DNA of 64,000 nucleotides from Molanna angustata (Eukaryota > Arthropoda > Insecta > Trichoptera > Molannidae). This document shows, one piece after another, positions 60,076 to 64,000 of the stretch. Both the position numbers and the translations under genes were made by a program. Under the pieces are notes generated by a model. That model was given only the letters and a program-made list of their open reading frames with translations, made no database searches and was not told the DNA's origin. Location: the NCBI GenBank assembly GCA_963576475.1, contig OY754977.1, positions 9,179,089 through 9,243,088 of the forward strand. Reading direction: 5' to 3'. How positions within the stretch are numbered: position 1 is the stretch's first letter; the number at the start of each line of letters is the position of its first letter.

Positions 60076-60414
60076 TTACCTCTAGCAATCATCGTTTCTC
60101 ATCAAATCACAGTGCAATGCATTCAGTATGATATGACGTGGATCTACCAGTTTGAAAACCCGCGTTATGCTCCAAGAATATTTTCTGTATATCTTTCTAT
60201 TCTTTGCTTTAATATAGTTGTGAAAATTTTATATGTCGTTCGAACAAGTGATATGCTTCTATAGTTTTTGCATTTTAATTTCTCACCTTTTTTTTAAATT
60301 GGGCATATGACACTTATATATTTTTTAAAAGATATATTTTTAATTACTTTGTATTAACCCCATAATTTGTTGAAATTTTTTTTTATTTTTTATTTTAAAG
60401 AATAAATTTGTCTT

Positions 60415-60566
60415 AGTAGTAACAAGTACATATACATCCTCATACATTTCCTAAATTAAGCATAAATGCTTGTACTATAGGTGAACGAAATCGGTCGTGG
60501 CAGGATTCGAACTCGCGACCACTGGATTACTTGCACAGCGCGCTAACCACTCTGCTACCACCCATC
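60415..60566 (-). repeat. SINE family 1, copy f
   Basis: It has the same order as 55660-55836 on the minus strand: GATGGGTGGTAGCAGAG, GCGCGCTGTGCAAGTAATCC (mutated loop), GAGTTCGAATCC, ACCTATAGTACAAGC. Confidence 0.85.
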
Positions 60567-60670
60567 TGACTGTTTAATTTAAAGTAATTTATAAGTACAG
60601 TAAAAATTGTTGAAATGTACATAATTACCACATAATTTGTTGTGAGACACTGACTAAGAATAATGATTTC

Positions 60671-61398
60671 GGCTCATTCCATATGAAATCAACACACTAA
60701 AATCAAAAAATTTACTTGACCACTTTAGAATTTGATGAAATTTGGTATGAAAATTGTCCTAATAGAGATTAAGAAAAATACCAATTTTTTTTCAAATACC
60801 TCTAAACGGTTTCAAAATTAGGACTACGTAAAATATCCCAAAATCAGCAGAAAAAACGAAACCGACATATTTTGAAATCACTATAGCTTTTCTCCTAATT
60901 GAGTTAGAGAGGTGGGAATGGTGGCATTTTACTCAGTTTTAAATTCTCTTTCTTGTGATATACAACACGACATACTTTGGGATAAAAAGGTTTTTTTGAA
61001 ACTCGATTCAAAATTTTGATTTTTTCAAAAAGTGCATTTTAGAATATTTTTTAAAAATTACTATAAATTGTTCATACTTTTGGTAAGTGAATCTCGAAAT
61101 TTCAAAGTGGGAAGATAATGGGTTCATAGTTAAATAATAATTTTAAAAAAGGGCGTTTTAATTTTTTTGTCTAGCTCAATTAGGAGAAAAGCTATAGTGA
61201 TATCAAAATATGTCGGTTATGTTTTTTCTGCTGATTTTGGGATATTTTACGTAGCCCTAATTTTGAAACCGTTTGAGGTATTTGAAAAAAAATTTGTTAT
61301 TTTTCTTAATATCTATTAGGACAACCTTTGTACCAAATTTCATCAAATTCTGAGGTGGTCAGGTTTATACCATGTGTTGATTTCATATGGAATGAGCC
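60671..61398. mobile_element. Fold-back element, 728 bp, arms about 235 bp
   Basis: GGCTCATTCCATATGAAATC, AACACA at the left and the exact inverse at the right begin arms that stay similar through AATTTGATGAAATTTGGTA, AAACGGTTTCAAAATTAGG, AAAATCAGCAGAAAAAAC and CTATAGCTTTTCTCCTAATT. The middle (about 60905-61160) is unrelated spacer. No coding. Target duplication not clear. Confidence 0.9.
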
Positions 61399-61424
61399 AA
61401 GAGTAGAATTGATTAAGACGTAAT

Positions 61425-61530
61425 ATCGTCACTTAAGGTGTTCTTGCTGATTGTACTTCAAAAGAGGAACTGAGAAATTGATGAAATGAATGGGAATAAC
61501 AATTGTGGTACGATCAACAGATCATTGAGG
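61425..61530 (-). pseudogene. LINE C-terminal scrap, same family as 20695
   Basis: On the minus strand, DRTTIVIPIHF and the DNA AAGTACAATCAGCAAG, AACACCTTAAGTG match the 20695 copy. It is cut off on both sides. The fold-back element begins 27 bp away. Confidence 0.6.
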
Positions 61531-61762
61531 CAGTCCATGATTTGACAAGAAAATTAAGTTTTTCTTTTATTGGTGGTATTGATATTGTGGTGAATATATA
61601 TATTTTTGTATTTATTTATTTTAATTTACATAAACAATACAGAATAACAATAATGTAATAGTGTAACAATAGTACAATTTATTATACAACATATGCTGGA
61701 ATATTGGAATAGGCTGGCACCGACAAAATGTTCCAAGAGTATACTTAATTATACCATGAACA

Positions 61763-61905
61763 GGGGGCTACTCATGACACGTTCCTAATACATTCTAATC
61801 TTGGCTTCTTAATCCTATAATCTAATCTTTACCTTCATCCACATTTAATCATAAAAAAAGGTTAATATCAACGTTTAGTCTGAAATTGTCATTAATTGTT
61901 ACATA
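61763..61905. mobile_element. Truncated copy of the GGGCTACTCATGA MITE
   Basis: GGGGGCTACTCATGACA, then TTCATCCACATTTAATCAT and AACGTTTAGTCTGAAATTG, parallels the reverse of 49418-49669. The other terminal repeat is missing. Confidence 0.7.
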
Positions 61906-61929
61906 ATTTTTTTTTATCATTATAAAATT

Positions 61930-62110
61930 CTGTATTATATTTATATTGTCTCATTGGACGTCCAACTAGGTGAACCTGTTTTAGGACGTACGATATGTAA
62001 ATACGAATAGTAGGTATCAATAACTTAACTGATTTTCGATGCTTGAAAACTTAATACCTACATACAAATTATAATAAAATTAATAGCTAACAAATTAGAA
62101 TAAACTTAAT
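61930..62110 (-). repeat. LINE 3' tail, reverse copy of 540-740
   Basis: GGACGTCCAACTAGGTGAAC, CTGTTTTAGGACGTACG and GCTTGAAAACTTAATACC match the start of the window reversed. The coding part does not follow. Confidence 0.65.
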
Positions 62111-62225
62111 TTATTGTTGGATTCATCTATATTAGTTTTGTTGTTAATACATATAGCATATTGTATTAATAAGTTGTAGTTGCGCAGCTACCTAGTGAAT
62201 AATAAGTTATTGTATACCTATATTA

Positions 62226-62560
62226 CAGTTTAGCATGGCACATAGAGAGTGTGTAATGTCAATAGATCAATTGGTGGATATGCAAGGCTAAATGTATTGT
62301 TTTTTGAAACAACAGATGAGTTTCTCTTACATAATATATTATTATTATTATTCTGTCACTCTTCTAAAACTAATTTGAATAATCGCCGTGAATTTTTTTT
62401 TTCTTTAACCGAACAAGAACAGTTCAAATATCTTTACTATGTACATTTTACCATACCATCACACCATTTTCCTATATATTTTTTTTTATTTAACAGTTTG
62501 CCAACAGCTGTGAGAAATTTTACAAATAAACATTTTACATTTAAATAAAGACAATTATAG
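62226..62560 (+). pseudogene. Possible LINE C-terminal scrap
   Basis: A 99-codon frame ends LFNSLPTAVRNFTNKHFTFK. The NSLP..VRN ending resembles Jockey/CR1 tails, but the part before it is not recognisable. It could be chance. Confidence 0.3.
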
Positions 62561-63128
62561 ACAAACATTATTGAATTGAATTATACACTAGTTAAGAAGA
62601 GGTAGGCACCAAAGTTTTTAACTAAATCGATTGAAACCATCCCATTACTGCAGATTCTACGTAGTACCATAGATTTATATTATAATATACTATATGTCGT
62701 AGTTATCAAATTTTGTATGAATCAAAGTGAGTCATTATTCCGGGGGATTTTTGACATTTTGGTTCCAGACCACATAGTTTTTCTATAGAGAATAACGACT
62801 AATGTGAATTGTTTTCGGATTTATTTGTCTAAAAAACATTTTGATTATTAAGGTTTAGAGAACTGATATCTAGGATGTGTTGAAATGTAAGGAAAACTGC
62901 AATATGTTGCTAACCAAAACGTCAAACGCGGGATATTCCATGACTCACTTTTTGCACGGAGTACTACATCTAGAATATTATTATAAAAATCTATGCGTAG
63001 TACGTATAAACACCTATGTGTATATAAATAAATTAATGTATAATATCCAAAGAATATGGGTATAGATAATATGGGTATAATATCCAAAGAATATGGGTAG
63101 ATAATATGGGTATAGTTTTAGTTTTGGA
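62561..63128. other. Unassigned AT-rich DNA
   Basis: It contains a short local duplication of AATATCCAAAGAATATGGGT (63045 and 63078). No gene. Confidence 0.4.
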
Positions 63129-63465
63129 GTAGGCAGAGAGAACCGAATGCCAGACTCCATGACAACATATATTTATTGCTTCATTCACGTCCATGCATCG
63201 TCTCATACACACTCTTCTATTCTTTCTTCTACCATCTAACTTTTCCCTGGCCGACCTCTACTTTTCGTTCCTCTTTTTTCAGCCTTTATCATATCATACA
63301 TACATACCTTCACACCATGTACCTCACAGGATAGGCAAAGAGCACAGAATGCCACAATTTTCTATCTTGACACATATTCATCACCTCTTCAACATTCATG
63401 TATGTTTGTCTGCTGTTCTTCATTCATTATTTTTTTTCAACTTAGACAACTGAAAAACATTCGTC
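63129..63465 (-). pseudogene. Two RWFGHM-family LINE 3' ends in tandem
   Basis: Minus strand: 63323-63465 ends KLWHSVLFAYPVRYM, and 63129-63300 ends GVWHSVLSAYS. Both match the WRSVLSAYP ending, with the preceding CGATGCATGGACGTGAATG region. They sit head to tail, either two independent insertions or a local duplication. Confidence 0.65.
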
Positions 63466-63504
63466 GAAGTTTATCCAAGAATGAGACAAAAACACTTATA
63501 TAAA

Positions 63505-63999
63505 TGCATTCGTCGTTTCTCGGCTTGATTACTGCAATGGCATTTATGCCGGATTGCCAAAGTATCAACTCGATAGATTACAGATGGTGTTCAATGCAGC
63601 AGCAAGGCTTATTTTTGGTGCGGAAAAACGGTGCCACATAACTCCTACTAAACAAATTACACTGGTTGAAATGTCCAGAGCAAGTTGATTACAACATTTG
63701 TTTGACCATGTTTAATGCTTTAAACAATATAGGTAGAACCACAATACATTCAGGAGCTGTGTCAGAGAAAACAGCTCTCTGGGAGGCATCTCACACTCAG
63801 GTCGTCTGGATCACAGAGTAATAGCTCGCTAAAGGAGTTGGACAGAGTCAATAAAGCGGCTTACTATGACCGATGCTTTGGTGTAAGCGGTCCAATCAAG
63901 TGGATTGCACTGCTTCCAGATGTTCGCAGTGCTCAAAGCAAGAGCACTTTCACTACAGGACTGAAAACAGCATTGTTTCGTAGAGTGGCACATAACTAA
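63505..63999 (+). pseudogene. CR1/L2-like LINE, RT thumb to C-terminus
   Basis: AFVVSRLDYCNGIYAGLPKY, QLDRLQMVFNAAARLIFGAE, HITPT and then a stop. It resumes in another frame with QYIQELCQRKQLSGRHLTLR, KAAYYDRCFGVSGPIKW, DVRSAQSKSTFTTGLKTALF and a TAA. SRLDYCN.L.AGLP...L.RLQ.V.NAAARL is the diagnostic CR1/L2 block. About 100 bp between the parts (63690-63740) is degraded. Same family as 982-1205. Confidence 0.85.
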
Positions 64000-64000
64000 A

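Larger units (their letters stand above)
57180..64000 (+). other. First intron of the Rbcn-3A-like gene (to window end)
   Basis: It begins GTACGCGTATT. No frame on the plus strand resembles the next part of the family (Ala-Tyr-Gly-Ser-Gly-Cys-Asp-type). The intron is therefore at least 6.8 kb and is filled with the transposon remnants listed separately. Positions 57180-58508 and 59073-59499 hold nothing I recognise. Confidence 0.6.

Overview
This is about 64 kb of AT-rich animal nuclear DNA, most likely from an insect and probably a moth or butterfly. Three things point that way. Runs built on TAGGTACCTAC are common here. Two Helitron 3' ends read AAAAGCTAG|T, close to what I recall of lepidopteran Helitron ends. 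The one recognisable host exon is animal-type. No bacterial, phage or organellar gene organisation is visible, and the species call is inference.

Host gene: the only host coding sequence I can support is a short first exon on the + strand at 57093-57179. It gives 29 residues starting MNCHQVLSGACNAGDQCF, followed by a GT donor. It matches the N-terminus of the DmX-like / Rabconnectin-3 alpha family (Drosophila Rbcn-3A). I found no second exon, so the remaining 6.8 kb of the window would be its first intron. The 57 kb upstream is intergenic repeat.

Layout. 1-5 kb: LINE fragments, a tRNA-like SINE head and degenerate tandem repeats. 5.2-8.4 kb: a satellite-bearing block of about 313-bp units, bounded by 11-bp inverted repeats. 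9-16 kb: SINEs, LINE 3' ends and an 11618-13066 PIF/Harbinger-like element full of CGTACG palindromes. 15-28 kb: copies of a Helitron/Helentron-like nonautonomous family, more LINE ends and a ruined mariner (25750-26860). 31452-38096: two Helitrons of 3.6 and 3.0 kb directly abutting head to tail. 38-45 kb: a palindromic MITE, LINE ends, the best full-length Helentron-like copy (42920-43934) and the longest retrotransposon reading frame (44232-44915). 45.7-49.8 kb: a large inverted duplication in which one arm carries a MITE and the other preserves the empty site. 51-56 kb: TIR elements and a three-deep nested insertion. 56-64 kb: a hAT MITE with an 8-bp target duplication, the host exon, a PIF/Harbinger-like relic carrying a MADF domain, a pogo-like tandem array, a fold-back element and LINE ends.

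Nearly every open frame in the window is either noncoding or the decayed C-terminal end of a 5'-truncated LINE. The informative content is the transposon structure: target duplications, nested insertions, filled/empty sites and tandem Helitrons. All family names rest on reading motifs by eye; no search was run.
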